The notes under the pieces: generated by a model | Databases searched by the model: none | What the model was told of the DNA's origin: nothing | Seen by the model: the letters and a program-made list of their open reading frames with translations, nothing else | Shown: piece by piece, positions 12,145 to 12,400 of the stretch | Position numbering within the stretch: the first letter of the stretch is position 1 | Layout: each line of letters starts with the position of its first letter | Assembly: GCA_040905885.1 (NCBI GenBank) | Contig: JBBDQR010000012.1 | Location: 1 to 12,400 of the forward strand | DNA length: 12,400 nt | Reading direction: 5' to 3' | DNA from: JACVRU01 sp040905885 | GTDB lineage: Bacteria; Actinomycetota; Thermoleophilia; Gaiellales; Gaiellaceae | Program-made: the position numbers and the translations under genes

Positions 12145-12400
12145 GTGCAGGTTGCGGTGATCGGGAGCGGGGCGGAGCACGAGGCGCGGGCCGAGGAGGT
12201 GGGCCGCCTGCTCGCCGAGCGAGGGGTCACTGTCGTCTGCGGGGGCCGGCAGGAGGTGATGGCGGCCGCGGCGCGCGGCGCCAAGCAGGCGGGCGGCACG
12301 ACGATCGGGATCCTCCCCGGCGAGACGCGGGCAGACGCGAACGAGTGGATCGACCACGCCGTCGTCACCGGCATCGGCCACGGGCGCAACCTCGCCGTGG
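12145..12400 (+). CDS. TIGR00725/LOG-like family protein (5' part only)
   Basis: Only the first 85 codons are in the window; the gene runs off the right edge. The start MQVAVIGSG is a Rossmann-type strand-loop, followed by VVCGGRQEVMAAAARGAKQAGG (31-51) and TIGILPGE (53-60). This order matches TIGR00725-type proteins related to the lysine-decarboxylase-like LOG family, where GG.GGVM.AA..GA is usual; here the second glycine pair is replaced by Gln-Glu. The PGGxGT motif that would decide nucleotide-hydrolase activity lies outside the window. The function of TIGR00725 proteins is not firmly established; some are annotated as molybdenum-cofactor carriers. The start GTG 12145 follows a TATCAT box by seven bases. 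Confidence 0.7.
   Translation, partial: MQVAVIGSGAEHEARAEEVGRLLAERGVTVVCGGRQEVMAAAARGAKQAGGTTIGILPGETRADANEWIDHAVVTGIGHGRNLAV

Overview
The window is a very GC-rich stretch of chromosome, probably from an actinobacterium. Thermoleophilia-like (Gaiellales or Solirubrobacterales relatives) is my guess, not something the sequence proves. The hints are the dominance of GTG start codons (10 of 12 genes), TAnnnT -10 boxes placed 7-9 bases before start codons (the leaderless-mRNA pattern), a tandem-GNAT protein resembling mycothiol synthase, and an E. coli-type split AccA/AccD carboxyltransferase beside a FAS-II cluster. A run of ten N at 1868-1877 shows that this is a scaffolded draft, probably metagenomic.

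Layout. (1) 1-3175, + strand: type II fatty-acid synthesis operon fabD, fabG, [gap], fabF. The acyl carrier protein gene normally found between fabG and fabF is not visible. A good Shine-Dalgarno just before the gap and an ATGA stop/start overlap just after it suggest that acpP lies in the gap. A perfect 12-bp hairpin with the fabF stop codon in its loop closes the operon. (2) 3176-3425: non-coding, dense in GC-rich inverted repeats, ending in a leaderless-type promoter. (3) 3426-5634, + strand: three genes joined by 4-base GTGA overlaps. They encode a haloacid-dehalogenase-like hydrolase, a tandem GNAT acetyltransferase, and an arginase-superfamily protein whose N-terminus is a four-cysteine zinc-ribbon-like module. 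(4) 5635-7481, + strand: accD and accA, the carboxyltransferase subunits that supply malonyl-CoA to the FAS-II enzymes. (5) 7482-7721: non-coding, locally less GC-rich, with terminator-like hairpins and a tandem TCCACA motif. (6) 7722-10058, + strand: ligD, a three-domain NHEJ ligase (phosphoesterase, ligase, polymerase). (7) 10059-10199: two hairpins between convergent genes. (8) 10200-12126, - strand: type II NADH dehydrogenase followed by an overlapping GNAT gene. (9) 12145 to the end, + strand: start of a TIGR00725/LOG-like gene, only 18 bp from the divergent NADH dehydrogenase start.

Functional picture. AccA/AccD make malonyl-CoA; FabD transfers malonyl to ACP; FabF condenses; FabG reduces. 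The HAD-GNAT-arginase group interrupts this lipid locus and has no assigned pathway.

No classical defence system, transposon, CRISPR array or RNA gene is visible. The least expected signals are a palindromic element present twice, each copy starting exactly three bases after an upstream stop codon (fabD/fabG and accD/accA) and translated in at least one copy; the zinc-ribbon/arginase fusion with a triple cysteine at the metal site; and the probable loss of acpP into the assembly gap.
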